Of a DNA stretch of 64,000 bases, positions 9,591 through 18,658 are shown piece by piece. Below the pieces are notes generated by a model. That model was not told where the DNA came from and did no database searches. It was given only the letters and a program-made list of their open reading frames with translations. The position numbers and the translations under genes were made by a program. Location: contig NZ_JABXKJ010000247.1 in NCBI RefSeq assembly GCF_017115085.1, forward strand, positions 62,001 to 126,000, in the 5' to 3' direction. Origin of the DNA: Nostoc sp. NMS7 (GTDB lineage Bacteria; Cyanobacteriota; Cyanobacteriia; Cyanobacteriales; Nostocaceae). Numbering within the stretch: the stretch's first letter is position 1; each line of letters starts with the position of its first letter.

Positions 9591-9635
9591 TTTGGATTTT
9601 AGATTTTAGATTTTGGATTACATTACCAAGGTAAT

Positions 9636-9821
9636 CTAAACAGGTTCCGGTATGGTTTGGGGAATTGGCCCAGGAACTGTCTGAGGAATGGGAGCAGGTA
9701 CAGGTTCTGGTACAGGTTGAGGAATCCCTGGCCCCGGTGCAGGTTCAGGACTCGGTAACGGATTCGGCCCAGGATTGGGAATTTGTGGTTCTGGTATAGA
9801 AATCGCAGTGGGATTAATCAT
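9636..9821 (-). CDS. Proline-rich small protein, hypothetical
   Basis: 61 residues, of which more than a third are proline, in PxP/PEP/GP patterns (PEPQIPNPGPNP, PVPEPVPAPIPQTVPGP). No signal peptide, membrane segment or known domain is seen. The repeated cctgtncc/ccngaacc codons suggest growth by small internal duplications. No strong ribosome site precedes the ATG. It may be a real small cyanobacterial protein or a chance ORF in a repetitive stretch. Confidence 0.4.
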   Translation of the reverse strand: MINPTAISIPEPQIPNPGPNPLPSPEPAPGPGIPQPVPEPVPAPIPQTVPGPIPQTIPEPV

Positions 9822-10021
9822 CGTAAGTCTAAATTAAATTATTCAACCTTCCCACGGTAGATGACAACCTCATCTGTTGACATCTCCCCAAATAGCTATA
9901 CCCACGAACACATCCTTTAATAATTTACCGATCTTCTCATTCTCTGCGTCCATCTGCGCTTCCCTCCGCGCACCTTTGCGTTTAAATTTCACCCCCTCAA
10001 TTCCCCACCATTTGCACAAAA

Positions 10022-10258
10022 CTACTCCTCCTTCACCTTTTCTACCGCCTCTGGCACTGGATCGTAACCACCTGGATGAAATGGATGACAGCGCAAAATC
10101 CGCCGAGTTGCCATCCACCCACCACGCAACACTCCAAATCGTTCAATCGCTTCAATAGCATACATCGAACAAGTTGGTTGAAAGCGACAAGTCGGGAGAA
10201 ACAACGGCGAGATAAACATTCGGTAGCCCCGAATCAGCCAAATAAATAATAATTTCAT
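10022..10258 (-). CDS. yidD: Membrane protein insertion efficiency factor YidD
   Basis: 78 residues, matching the family length. The start [20 protein letters not shown] is an amphipathic helix, followed by the hallmark [19 protein letters not shown] and [17 protein letters not shown]. YidD assists the YidC insertase at the inner membrane. It is divergent from the phytol-kinase-like gene, whose start lies 61 bases away. The C-terminal tail (VEKVKEE) is ordinary. Confidence 0.96.
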   Translation of the reverse strand: MKLLFIWLIRGYRMFISPLFLPTCRFQPTCSMYAIEAIERFGVLRGGWMATRRILRCHPFHPGGYDPVPEAVEKVKEE

Positions 10259-10319
10259 TGCAGCTACCTAAATCTTATAAATTAGTAACAGGGGTAAAAA
10301 TTTTCATTTTGTCGCATCT

Positions 10320-11021
10320 TTGTTAACTACATTTTCTGACTTCACCTCAATTCCGGTTTTCTGGCTGCAAATTGCGTTGGCTGCAATTTGGGTGTTACTC
10401 ATCCTCCTGATTGCAGGGGTGGTAAACGGCTTTGCCGACAAGCCAGAAATCGTGCGGAAGATAGTTCATATTGGCACTGGTAATGTGATTTTAATCGCTT
10501 GGTGGCTCGATATTCCCGCTAGCGTCGGGATTACAGCTTCTATTTTAGCCAGTGGAATCACCTTATTATCCTACCGATTGCCCATTCTTCCTGGTATTAA
10601 TAGTGTTGGACGCCAAAGTTTAGGGACATTTTTCTACTCTGTCAGTTTCGGTATTTTAGTCGCCTGGTTCTGGTACTTGCAACAACCCCAATACGCAGCA
10701 TTAGGAATTTTGATTATGACCTGGGGAGATGGATTAGCAGCCTTGATTGGGCAACGCTTTGGTACACACAAGTATAAAGTTTTTGGCACGCAAAAAAGTT
10801 GGGAAGGCTCCCTAAGTATGATGCTCGTTAGCTATCTTGTCAGTAGTTTGATTTTAGTTGGAACTCAAGGAAACAGTTGGCAAACTTGGGCGATATCGCT
10901 GATAGTGGCAGTTATCGCTACTGCTTTAGAAGCTGTTTCATTTTTGGGTATTGACAATTTAACAGTTCCTTTGGGTAGTGCAGCCCTTGCTTTCTTCTTA
11001 AGTCAGTTAGTTTTGAGTTAG
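10320..11021 (+). CDS. Diacylglycerol/polyprenol (phytol) kinase family membrane protein
   Basis: 233 residues with about seven hydrophobic segments. Typical family signatures are DKPEIVRKIVHIGTGNVI near residue 45, TWGDGLAALIGQRFG near 140, and KSWEGSLSMMLVSYLV. These resemble CTP-dependent phytol or phytyl-phosphate kinases (VTE5/VTE6), which recycle phytol into tocopherol and phylloquinone in the thylakoid or envelope membrane. The exact substrate is inferred from family only. The start is TTG at 10320; no better in-frame start gives a complete first helix. Confidence 0.88.
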   Translation: MLTTFSDFTSIPVFWLQIALAAIWVLLILLIAGVVNGFADKPEIVRKIVHIGTGNVILIAWWLDIPASVGITASILASGITLLSYRLPILPGINSVGRQSLGTFFYSVSFGILVAWFWYLQQPQYAALGILIMTWGDGLAALIGQRFGTHKYKVFGTQKSWEGSLSMMLVSYLVSSLILVGTQGNSWQTWAISLIVAVIATALEAVSFLGIDNLTVPLGSAALAFFLSQLVLS

Positions 11022-11080
11022 TAATTGCCTTGAGTGCTATTCCTAATTGAGCAAATAAGAGATAGTGCCAAAAATTCATC

Positions 11081-11182
11081 GTTAGGAATAAGAATTAACT
11101 AACATACAATTTATGTCTTTGGCTTACCTCACCCTCAATCCCTCTCCGATATATTGGAGCGGGAAGCTAGATACAAGATGAA
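11081..11182 (+). repeat. Dispersed palindromic repeat, copy 2
   Basis: Carries ttaggaataagaattaa, taacatacaatttatg, tttggcttacctcaccctc, aatccctctccgat and a closing ggagcgggaagctaga. Same order as 48300-48425 and, inverted, 5941-6050. The central hairpin arms are less perfect here. Confidence 0.7.
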
Positions 11183-11184
11183 AA

Positions 11185-11310
11185 AGGCGGTTATAAACCG
11201 CATCTACACAAGCAAAACCCACCTCCGTGGGTTAAGAACCTTTGATTTTGTATTAGTCCACGGAGGTGGACTTTGTTTGTATAGCCGCGAATTCCATTCG
11301 CCCTGGCTCT
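11185..11310 (+). repeat. Hairpin repeat, AGTCC family, copy 2, with an inverted arm
   Basis: The stem AGTCCAC-GGAG-GTGGACT (11255-11272) is followed by tttgtttgtatagccgcga. Thirty bases upstream lies an inverted near-copy (acaagcaaaacccacctccg, from about 11211), so the element has two facing copies of the same arm. The following stretch 11335-11415 resembles 54481-54600 (both carry gcccc, gggcaaaa, a tccttat/tccttgtat block and accaga/gtctgg), another dispersed repeat. Confidence 0.65.
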
Positions 11311-11477
11311 AATGTTGACACTTTATCAAAAAAGTGAAGGTTCAAAACCTCGCCCCTTGTGGGCAAAACAGTCCTTGTATCTGAAGGTAGGTAAAAACCC
11401 CACCCGAAGTGTCTGGCTTGATTTAATACTTGCGACTTGCGACTTCATTTTTTATTAATAATTAATAAGTCAAACTT

Positions 11478-12401
11478 TTAATTTAATTGAGGTGGGATGC
11501 CTTCGCTATACTGAGATAAAATCCAATCGAGTAAAATCGGATTGACTAACTCCGGCGCTTCATCCTGTGGACAATGCCCCACTCCCTCTAAAGGAATAAA
11601 CTTTTCTACTTGCGGAAAGTTAGCTAATTCTCTCCCTAACTTAATTGCTTCCCACGGATCAGCCGTTCCCCACAAGATAATCGCCGGACAGGGTAATTGT
11701 GGTAAAAGGTCTTCTGGTAGTGGCCCTGTAGAATAAGAAGTAAAAGCCAGAAACACAGCCCCAGCCCCCGGATCACTTGCTGGTGAAGTCAGAATATCTA
11801 CCAACTCATCTGTCACCATCTCAGGATTCGAGTAGGCTTGCAGGAGAATTTTCCGCACCGTTTTCGGTTTGGCGAGTTGATTGAAAAAGAAATCACCAAC
11901 TGGTTTAATAGACAACAGGCTTTGCAACAAAGGCGCTCCGAAACGACGACTCCAAGGTAAAGTTACCCGTTTGCGATCGTGCAACAGCCTTAAAGAACAG
12001 TTGAGCAAAGCAACTCCCAAGGCGATATCTGGGTTGGTTACTGCTGCTTGCATGGCTACAATACACCCAATAGAATTTCCAACTAAAAAAGCTGGCTCAC
12101 CCACTACTTCGCGGCAAAAATCTGCCACTTGCTGTCCCCAGGTTTCTAGCGTGTAGGCAATTTTTTCACCCGGTTGAGGTTTTGCGGAAGCGCCAAAACC
12201 AATCAAATCGATCGCATAAACCCGGCAATTTTCCGCTAATACAGGAATATTTTTTTGCCAATGCCACCAAGAAGCGCCAAATCCATGCACGAGGACAACA
12301 GCAGGGCCAGTGGTTCCTTGGGTTTGATAGCAGATTGGGAAATCTTGCCAAATCCAGGTTTTTGTAGAGTTAAGCGCTGTTTTTGAACTTGAGGTTGTCA
12401 T
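11478..12401 (-). CDS. Alpha/beta fold hydrolase
   Basis: 307 residues, cytosolic. LVHGFGASWWHWQKN forms the oxyanion region, DLIGFGASAKP is the usual strand-4 motif, LVGNSIGC is the nucleophile elbow (Ser110), WGTADPWE holds the acid and EGVGHCPQDEAPELV holds His276. The triad is complete. This subfamily is common in cyanobacteria and plastids, near pheophytinase-like and haloalkane-dehalogenase-like hydrolases. The substrate cannot be read from sequence. It is divergent from the thioredoxin-like gene across a 550-base spacer. Confidence 0.9.
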   Translation of the reverse strand: MTTSSSKTALNSTKTWIWQDFPICYQTQGTTGPAVVLVHGFGASWWHWQKNIPVLAENCRVYAIDLIGFGASAKPQPGEKIAYTLETWGQQVADFCREVVGEPAFLVGNSIGCIVAMQAAVTNPDIALGVALLNCSLRLLHDRKRVTLPWSRRFGAPLLQSLLSIKPVGDFFFNQLAKPKTVRKILLQAYSNPEMVTDELVDILTSPASDPGAGAVFLAFTSYSTGPLPEDLLPQLPCPAIILWGTADPWEAIKLGRELANFPQVEKFIPLEGVGHCPQDEAPELVNPILLDWILSQYSEGIPPQLN

Positions 12402-12953
12402 GGTAAATTTGATGAAAACATAGGTAAAAGCCTTTCAGCAGCAAGCCGCAAGTTAAATTGTTTTGAATTTGAATAAAATTTATCAGATTTTTAAAGTAAA
12501 TCTTTTGCTCTAGTGATAACTTAGACATACACCACGAAAGCTTCTAAGGCGATAACACTAGCATTAAGCTCTAGTATAGAGAGTTTTCATCTTTGTAGAG
12601 GTAATTTACTCACAACCACAACTTACACAAACAATAGCTGAAACCCTAATTTTTAAGTAGGAGAAATTCATGAATTGCCCCTGAGCGCGTCTAGTTTTGC
12701 GTAAGTTATAACAACTTAGATTGTGTCAGTATTAAAAATCACGACTTTTGTAATGTGAGTAATATTTTTGCTATTTTTAGATGTGAGGGAATTAGCATCA
12801 GTGCTAGATTCAGTAGTTTCACAATTTACGACAGCCAATCAAGTCTATAAAATTGTCAAATATGAGGCATCGGCTAAGGGGTGGTTTGCAACTGGAAACT
12901 GACGCTAAATTTAACAATATTTTTCTTGTTCTTAGTTCTGCGAGCCAGAAAAC
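12402..12953. other. Divergent spacer with one MITE-like copy
   Basis: No coding sequence is seen. At 12620-12707 lies a copy of the acttacgcaaa-ended family: acttacacaaacaatagc on the left, attcatgaattgcccctga in the middle, ttttgcgtaagtt on the right. The remainder is A/T-rich and presumably holds promoters for the two divergent genes; I could not place them with confidence. Confidence 0.55.
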
Positions 12954-13508
12954 ATGAATCTAGTAGAAACAATTGATACTCCTGTTGGGAGTTACGCACC
13001 AGATTTTGAAATACCAGGAATTGATGATCAAGTACACCATCTCAGGCGTTATCTTGAGAAGTTCCGAGCAGTCGGTGTCATTTCTATGTGTAACGACTGT
13101 CCTTATGTAGAGTGGTATATAGACAAGTTAAAAAATATTCAAGCCGAATTTGCCCCAGAAGGCTTTACACTAATTGGCGTGAATGGTAGTAATGGCGATC
13201 GCGACTCTAGTCCCAGCTTGGAAAATATGAAAGCTTTTGCCCGGCGTCACGACTTGAATTTCCCCTATTTGTGGGACTCGACGCAAGATGTCAGCCGCAG
13301 TTTTGGGGCGACAAAAACCCCAATGGCCTTTTTAATAGATAGTAACGGTATAGTACGGTACAAAGGTCAAATTGACGATCATCCTCAAGACCGATCATCG
13401 GTGGGAGAGGATTATTTGAGAACTGCGATCGCTTCTCTGCTTCTTAGTCAAAAAATAGATATACCACAAACAGAACCAATCGGTACGACATTGATTTGGC
13501 GTAATTAG
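12954..13508 (+). CDS. Thioredoxin-family (AhpC/TSA-like) protein
   Basis: 184 residues with a thioredoxin fold. [20 protein letters not shown] is the peroxiredoxin-type start. The active region [14 protein letters not shown] has Cys46 and Cys49 in a CxxC arrangement, and the cis-Pro loop is [11 protein letters not shown]. No signal peptide, so cytosolic. Proteins of this type are thiol oxidoreductases often annotated as thioredoxin family; the partner is unknown. It is followed 71 bases later by pyrH on the same strand. Confidence 0.9.
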   Translation: MNLVETIDTPVGSYAPDFEIPGIDDQVHHLRRYLEKFRAVGVISMCNDCPYVEWYIDKLKNIQAEFAPEGFTLIGVNGSNGDRDSSPSLENMKAFARRHDLNFPYLWDSTQDVSRSFGATKTPMAFLIDSNGIVRYKGQIDDHPQDRSSVGEDYLRTAIASLLLSQKIDIPQTEPIGTTLIWRN

Positions 13509-13579
13509 ACATAGATAGTCGCTGTAACTGCTATCTTAAATTGGAGGCAATTGCAACTTTTTTGATAAAGCGGAACTTC

Positions 13580-14308
13580 ATGGGAACGAATTACCGACGG
13601 GTTTTACTCAAACTGAGCGGTGAAGCCTTAATGGGCAACATGGGCTATGGCATTGATCCAGAAGTGGTCAAAGGAATAGCACAAGAGGTAGCAGAGGTGA
13701 TCGCCACTGGCGTTCAAATGGCCATCGTTGTTGGCGGTGGCAATATTTTTCGTGGCGTGAAAGCGGCGTCGGCGGGAATGGACAGGGCAACAGCTGACTA
13801 CATAGGGATGATTGCCACGGTAATGAATGCCATGACGTTGCAAGATTCGCTAGAACATATAGGAGTACAGACGCGGGTGCAAACTGCGATCGCTATGCAA
13901 GAATTAGCAGAACCGTATATCCGTCGTCGTGCCATCCGCCATCTTGAAAAAGGGCGGGTGGTAATTTTTGGTGCTGGTTCGGGAAATCCCTTTTTTACTA
14001 CAGATACTACTGCGGCATTAAGAGCCGCAGAAATTGATGCGGAGGTGATTTTTAAAGCCACTAAAGTAGATGGGGTATATGATGCTGATCCTCATATTTA
14101 TCCTGACGCCAAGCGTTACAATAGCCTTACTTACGCACACGTTTTAGCCAAAGATTTGCGAGTGATGGATAGTACTGCGATCGCCTTGTGTAAAGAAAAT
14201 AATATCCCAATTTTAGTATTTGACCTAACGGTGCGAGGTAACATCCACCGAGCAGTCATGGGAGAATCCATCGGTACCCTTGTGGGAGGTTCTTGTGAAA
14301 TTAGCTGA
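13580..14308 (+). CDS. pyrH: UMP kinase
   Basis: 242 residues from the ATG at 13580; the frame stays open upstream to 13541, but [19 protein letters not shown] is the usual N-terminus. Amino-acid-kinase motifs: [49 protein letters not shown]. It phosphorylates UMP to UDP in pyrimidine synthesis and is normally hexameric. It overlaps frr by 14 bases, the conserved pyrH-frr pair. Confidence 0.97.
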   Translation: MGTNYRRVLLKLSGEALMGNMGYGIDPEVVKGIAQEVAEVIATGVQMAIVVGGGNIFRGVKAASAGMDRATADYIGMIATVMNAMTLQDSLEHIGVQTRVQTAIAMQELAEPYIRRRAIRHLEKGRVVIFGAGSGNPFFTTDTTAALRAAEIDAEVIFKATKVDGVYDADPHIYPDAKRYNSLTYAHVLAKDLRVMDSTAIALCKENNIPILVFDLTVRGNIHRAVMGESIGTLVGGSCEIS

Positions 14309-14843
14309 AGCTGAGAGTACGATGCAAAAAACCGTTGAGGCGACTCAACGAGCTTTTAACACAATTCGCACTGGTCGCGCCAATGCGAGTCTATTAGATA
14401 AGGTATCGGTAGATTATTACGGTTCGCCTACGTCGTTGAAATCACTGGCAAACATTAGCACACCAGATGCCACGACAATCTTAATTCAACCCTACGATCG
14501 CAGCAGTTTAAATATAGTCGAAAAAGCGATTTCTTTATCTGATGTCGGTTTAACCCCCAGCAATGACGGTTCTGTGATTCGGCTGAACATTCCGCCCTTA
14601 ACAAGTGATCGCCGTAAAGAATTTGTCAAAATGGCATCTAAGTATGCTGAAGAAGGTCGTGTTGCTATTCGCAACATCCGCCGCGATGCCATAGATGCCA
14701 TTCGCAAACAGGAAAAAAACGCCGAAATTCCTGAAGATGAAGCACGAGATCAGCAAGACAAACTGCAAAAACTCACAAACAAATACAGTGCCAGAATAGA
14801 CGAATTGCTGGCAGAAAAAGAAAAAGACATCACGACTGTTTAA
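14295..14843 (+). CDS. frr: Ribosome recycling factor
   Basis: 182 residues from a GTG at 14295, preceded by gggagg (14284-14289) inside the end of pyrH. The frame extends further to 14280, but [20 protein letters not shown] is the expected family start. Conserved segments: [49 protein letters not shown]. With EF-G it splits post-termination ribosomes. The overlap with pyrH implies coupled translation. Confidence 0.97.
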   Translation: MKLAEAESTMQKTVEATQRAFNTIRTGRANASLLDKVSVDYYGSPTSLKSLANISTPDATTILIQPYDRSSLNIVEKAISLSDVGLTPSNDGSVIRLNIPPLTSDRRKEFVKMASKYAEEGRVAIRNIRRDAIDAIRKQEKNAEIPEDEARDQQDKLQKLTNKYSARIDELLAEKEKDITTV

Positions 14844-14860
14844 AGTCAAAAGTCTGAAAT

Positions 14861-14901
14861 ATAAAGGCTGAAGGATGATGAATAAATTCTTCAGCCTTTA
14901 T
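14861..14901 (+). terminator. Terminator hairpin after frr
   Basis: A perfect 13-bp stem (ataaaggctgaag / cttcagcctttat) around a 15-base loop, 17 bases after the frr stop. The 3' side continues into catttctta, so a U-tract is weak, but position and stem strength suggest termination of the pyrH-frr unit. Confidence 0.7.
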
Positions 14902-14930
14902 CATTTCTTAAGTATCTAACAAAAATCGAT

Positions 14931-14964
14931 TAAGTAGGGGCGATTCATGAATTGCCCCTACTTA
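14931..14964. repeat. Palindrome, core of the ggacttacgc element family
   Basis: A nearly perfect palindrome: taagtaggggc, gattcatgaatt, gcccctactta. The same core (attcatgaattgcccc) sits inside the MITE copies at 12620-12707 and 33185-33278, here without the acttacgc ends. It lies just upstream of the geranylgeranyl-reductase-family gene. Confidence 0.65.
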
Positions 14965-15003
14965 ATAAAAAATAAACTAATTTAGGAGCAAAAATTCAGC
15001 CAT

Positions 15004-16125
15004 ATGTACGACTGCATCATCGTCGGTGCTGGCCCAGCTGGTGGAACAGCTGCATATCATTTAGCCAAGCAAGGTCGCTCAGTATTAGTATTAGAAAAAG
15101 AATCCCTACCAAGATATAAACCTTGTGGCGGTGGTGTCTCTCCAGCGATCGCTCAATGGTTTGACTTTGATTTTAGCCCAGCCATTTCTATGAAAGCCGA
15201 CTCCCTGCGCTTTACCTGGAAATTGGACGACCCCGTGGAAGCAAAACTCGCCACAAAAGAACCGATTTGGATGGTGCGACGAGACATTTTTGACCATTTC
15301 CTAGTGCAACAAGCACAGAAGCAAGGGGCTGAACTACGAGATAATACTGAAGTTACTGGTATTGAGTTTCAAAGTGACTATTGGCAAGTTAACACAGCTA
15401 ATGGTTCAGTTACAGGTCGCTATTTAATCGCGGCTGATGGTGCCAAAGGGCTAATGGCAAAATGGCTAGGCTTTAAAGAACGTAAACGCATCCTCACGGG
15501 GGCTTTGGAGGCAGAAATTCCTGGCATTAGAGAAAACAAACCCACAATTCATTTTGAGTTTGGCTTGGTCAAAAACGGCTATATGTGGAACTTCCCCAAA
15601 GCTGATGGTTATTCAATAGGTGTAGGAACCTTCATTGGTCGTCAACCTCAGGACTTTAAAAAGATTTTAGATGAGTATGCCAAATCTTTTAATTTAGACC
15701 TGAAAACCAGCAAGCAATACGGTCATCCTCTATGTATTTGGGATGGTAATCAAAAGCTGCACACCCAAAATGCGCTTTTGGCTGGGGAAGCTGCTTGTGT
15801 GGTTGATCCCATGACAGCAGAAGGTATTCGCCCCTCAATTTTTAGCGGTTTGCTTGCAGCAGCAACCATTAATGAAGCACTTTCTGGTGACACTAACGCT
15901 TTAGAAAAATATAGCGAAACCATTAATGAAGAGTGGGGTAATGAAATGGCTTGGGCACAAAAATTAGCTGGAGCATTCTATCGGTTTTCCAACATAGGCT
16001 ACAAAGTTGGTGTTAAGCACCCCTCTGCTCCCCAAATCATGGGTAAGATTATGTGTGGAGAACTGCGCTATGGCCACGTTGTTGATCGCGCCCTCAAGCG
16101 TTTAATCCCTGGTTTTGGGGGTTAA
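15004..16125 (+). CDS. Geranylgeranyl reductase family FAD oxidoreductase
   Basis: 373 residues. The FAD-binding start YDCIIVGAGPAGGTAAYHLA, the CGGGVSP segment near residue 41, LIAADGAKG and LLAGEAACVVDPMTAEGIRPSI are hallmarks of the geranylgeranyl-reductase family. Members saturate prenyl chains for chlorophyll, tocopherol, phylloquinone or archaeal lipids. It is somewhat short for ChlP itself (about 400 residues), so it is more likely a paralogue with its own prenyl substrate. The start at 15004 is preceded by ttaggagcaaaaattcagcc, with a ribosome site somewhat far upstream. Confidence 0.9.
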   Translation: MYDCIIVGAGPAGGTAAYHLAKQGRSVLVLEKESLPRYKPCGGGVSPAIAQWFDFDFSPAISMKADSLRFTWKLDDPVEAKLATKEPIWMVRRDIFDHFLVQQAQKQGAELRDNTEVTGIEFQSDYWQVNTANGSVTGRYLIAADGAKGLMAKWLGFKERKRILTGALEAEIPGIRENKPTIHFEFGLVKNGYMWNFPKADGYSIGVGTFIGRQPQDFKKILDEYAKSFNLDLKTSKQYGHPLCIWDGNQKLHTQNALLAGEAACVVDPMTAEGIRPSIFSGLLAAATINEALSGDTNALEKYSETINEEWGNEMAWAQKLAGAFYRFSNIGYKVGVKHPSAPQIMGKIMCGELRYGHVVDRALKRLIPGFGG

Positions 16126-16156
16126 ATATTAGGGATTAAGTAACGAATCTCTAGCG

Positions 16157-16392
16157 AGCGAGACGCCCACCCCACAAAAATTAATCATCTCTTGTGGGGT
16201 GGGCAGCGTTCGACTGACTTGTACTGACTTTGCCTGCCCTGAGCTTGCCGTTCGCGTAGCGTCTCCAAGAGTTGGGTACTGAGCGACGCGTTGCCGTTCG
16301 CGTAGCGTCTCGTAGAGAAGGGTCGAAGTAGCGTTGTCGTTGGCGCAGCCTAAGAAGAGAAGTAGCGCTCACGCCGAAGTCCTGCCCGCCGT
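16157..16392. repeat. Composite nested palindromic repeat
   Basis: The outer part (caccccacaa ... ttgtggggtgggcagcgttc, gactgacttgtactga, then aagtagcgctcacgccgaag and gcccgcc) matches, in inverted orientation, the shorter element at 49585-49700. The middle is expanded by two or more copies of another repeat, gccgttcgcgtagcgtctc ... cgtagagaag. That inner repeat also occurs near 24440-24560, 24935-24995 and 35096-35175. It looks like repeat-into-repeat insertion. Confidence 0.7.
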
Positions 16393-16430
16393 ATTTTAAC
16401 TTTATTTATGCCTACCTACTTACCATTTCT

Positions 16431-17051
16431 CTAAACTAAGGTTTTAGACAAGGAACTCTTAAAGGTCTGCAATATAATTCCCAGAATCTTATCGACGGAA
16501 TTAATATGGTATTCTACTGAGTCAATACAAACAGTATTCTGTTCTAAAGTTAAGAATTTCCAAGCGGTTCCACTTGTCACTGCTCCATAGATGACTGAAA
16601 TCTCATTTCCTGCTCTTTGATTAAATATCTGAGCAGCAATCATTGTGGCTGCACATTGCCCCAATCCAGTGATGATATTGTCATTTTTGGCCTCTACAAC
16701 AGTTACTACTGGAGCGCTGATAAAATACTGTTCACCAGATGCACTGAGGATGAAGTCACAAAAACCTGAGAGTCCTTGAGCCGGATCAACATTGAACTCT
16801 GTACCTGAAAATAAGCTGATTTTATAATCTAACTGTCGCCTTACTTCAGACAGAATCGGAGCGATTAAGAACTCAGAGCGGGCTTTTTCGCTGTTGATAG
16901 CAGTTGCTAAAGTTAAGTTCTCATCTAGCAACCGCTTCAGTAAGTCGGATGGCTGGACACCCCCTACAGTCAGAAACAGATTACGTGTCTCTTCCAGAGT
17001 TAAGCCAAATGCATTTCTTACTTTAGCGAGACTAAAATCACTGTATGCCAT
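16431..17051 (-). CDS. Conserved protein with PD-(D/E)XK nuclease-like motif
   Basis: 206 residues, no signal peptide. The pattern fits the PD-(D/E)XK fold: helix-1 Glu60 in KARSEFLIAPILSEV, Asp99 in SGFCDFILS, Glu120-Ala-Lys122 in VVTVVEAKND, then Gln132 in GLGQCAATM. I recognise the family only as a conserved cyanobacterial hypothetical; nuclease activity is inferred from the residue spacing. It is alone on the minus strand between a repeat and the CPBP protease gene. A restriction partner was not found. Confidence 0.85.
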   Translation of the reverse strand: MAYSDFSLAKVRNAFGLTLEETRNLFLTVGGVQPSDLLKRLLDENLTLATAINSEKARSEFLIAPILSEVRRQLDYKISLFSGTEFNVDPAQGLSGFCDFILSASGEQYFISAPVVTVVEAKNDNIITGLGQCAATMIAAQIFNQRAGNEISVIYGAVTSGTAWKFLTLEQNTVCIDSVEYHINSVDKILGIILQTFKSSLSKTLV

Positions 17052-17157
17052 AGACTTCTGCTCCAGTTCTATCTTAATTCTGCATGGCTTCCCCGTCTTT
17101 GCAAGATATTGCTTCGTTAGCAGGCTTGCCTCTCAAATATTGCACCTGAACGCGAAA

Positions 17158-18027
17158 TTAAAAATACCTAGAGAAAAGCCAGATAATCACTCCAGTTCCG
17201 AATACACAAATAATTCCCGCCAAGCCAGCTAGAGGTTTTTTATTCTTACCTGTGAACCAGTCAGAGACTTTACCAGTGTAAGTAATTAATTCTGCTGTAT
17301 CTAGGGTTGCGATCGCCCATATCCATCCCGCGTGCAGTCCCCAAGCTAAACCCAAATTGCCGTTAGAAGCAAAGCGTGCCAACACCAGCAACATTCCCAT
17401 CAGCCATAATCCAGGAAGTTGGGGTGCGGTTTCGCGTTGCTCCCAAACCAGGTGTAGCAAGGCAAAAATCAAGCTAGAAATTGCTGCTGCTACCCAAACG
17501 GGGTAATCCTGCGCTAATTCAGTGAACAGGAAACCGCGAAAAACTAACTCTTCTATCCCACCGACTAATAACGCTATCAAGAAAATCGGTAGCAAGATCG
17601 GTAGCAGTAACTTGAAATTCGTCTTTTCAAAAGAACACCAACCTAACCCAAATTGCCCACTAAATACAATAGCTAGGCTGACCACTCCCAAACCGAAACC
17701 TAGTGCTAAAGAACCAAGAGTTGAAAGATTCCCAACAAAGCCGTAATCCGAAAAAGATTTATTGGTCAGCCAACTAACTCCCCACAGAATCAGGGGAGCT
17801 AATAGGTAGAGTGACAACAATAACGGCATCTTTTGCTCTGGCTGCAAAGGTTTGGGAGGTTGCCAATTGAGCAATATTGCTGATACTGTTGCGATCGGCA
17901 ACCAGCAAACTATCCAGAAAACAAAAAATGCCATCACTATAACTAGTGCTGGTGCATTTTCCATAAACGCTAGTAAGGCGTTGATCGAAGGCTCAAAGAA
18001 AGTTATCAAAATTAACAAAAAAAACAC
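17158..18027 (-). CDS. CPBP-family intramembrane protease (CAAX/Abi)
   Basis: 289 residues with about eight hydrophobic segments. The catalytic EExxxR motif is seen as GGIEELVFRGFLF, followed by the second motif SSLIFALLHLVW with its His, and WGLHAGWIW with another His. CPBP proteins are glutamic intramembrane proteases related to Rce1; in bacteria some confer immunity or process prenylated or membrane peptides. No bacteriocin gene is nearby, so the role stays open. It is preceded by a 180-base spacer from cyAbrB. Confidence 0.92.
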   Translation of the reverse strand: MFFLLILITFFEPSINALLAFMENAPALVIVMAFFVFWIVCWLPIATVSAILLNWQPPKPLQPEQKMPLLLSLYLLAPLILWGVSWLTNKSFSDYGFVGNLSTLGSLALGFGLGVVSLAIVFSGQFGLGWCSFEKTNFKLLLPILLPIFLIALLVGGIEELVFRGFLFTELAQDYPVWVAAAISSLIFALLHLVWEQRETAPQLPGLWLMGMLLVLARFASNGNLGLAWGLHAGWIWAIATLDTAELITYTGKVSDWFTGKNKKPLAGLAGIICVFGTGVIIWLFSRYF

Positions 18028-18211
18028 GATAGACTTCTTGCACTATAGATTTCTTGCTGATTAATCAAGAGTCTACTAAATTTGGTGACTCCTGCAAGGG
18101 GTCTAATCGTATTTTTCACTTGGACAAAATTCTCTAAATAGAGCTACTAGTTTGCTGTCCGGGTAAGGACAAGTTATCATCACCTGAAACTTATCCCTAC
18201 CATCAGCAAAT

Positions 18212-18649
18212 TTACTCTTCCTCTTCCAAATCTTCGTCCGAGTCGTCGGAGTCTACATCTTGTGAGGTTAGTTTTTTATCGGTTTCACCCAGTTGAATCA
18301 GGTGAATATGCTTGTATCCCAGCCTAATTTCAAACTCATCTCCAGCTTTTAAGCCCATTGCTTTGGTATATGTGGCACCAATCACAATCTGACCATTTTG
18401 ATGGACACTAACCCGATATGTCGGTTCACGACCACGACCATCTTTAGGTGCTTCTGGACTTAGAGGAATTCCTCTAGCCGATAGCAAAGCGTCATAAAAA
18501 TCCGTGAGATTGACACGAACCTGGTTATTCTTAGTAACAGTGTAATAGCCACACTGTTTAGCTCTTTCTCGGCGTGGTAAAGTGGAAAGTTCTTTTACTT
18601 TACCAAGTAATGCTTTTCCGGTTAATGGCGCGGTTGCAGTTTCAGTCAT
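18212..18649 (-). CDS. cyAbrB-family transcriptional regulator (CalA/cyAbrB type)
   Basis: 145 residues from the ATG at 18649, preceded by aaggaaaa. A TTG at 18658 would add three residues. The conserved N-terminal region TGKALLGKVKELSTLPRRERAKQCGYYTV is followed by the C-terminal AbrB-like swapped-hairpin domain YRVSVHQNGQIVIGATYTKA and an acidic tail (SDDSDEDLEEEE). cyAbrB proteins are abundant cyanobacterial DNA-binding proteins that tune nitrogen, carbon and hydrogenase genes and heterocyst development. Which paralogue this is cannot be decided from this window. Confidence 0.94.
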   Translation of the reverse strand: MTETATAPLTGKALLGKVKELSTLPRRERAKQCGYYTVTKNNQVRVNLTDFYDALLSARGIPLSPEAPKDGRGREPTYRVSVHQNGQIVIGATYTKAMGLKAGDEFEIRLGYKHIHLIQLGETDKKLTSQDVDSDDSDEDLEEEE

Positions 18650-18658
18650 TATGCTCAA

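Noticed and set aside
9877-10158. 93-codon ORF opposite yidD
   Set aside because: It is antisense to yidD and to its 3' spacer, with biased codons mirrored from the real gene.
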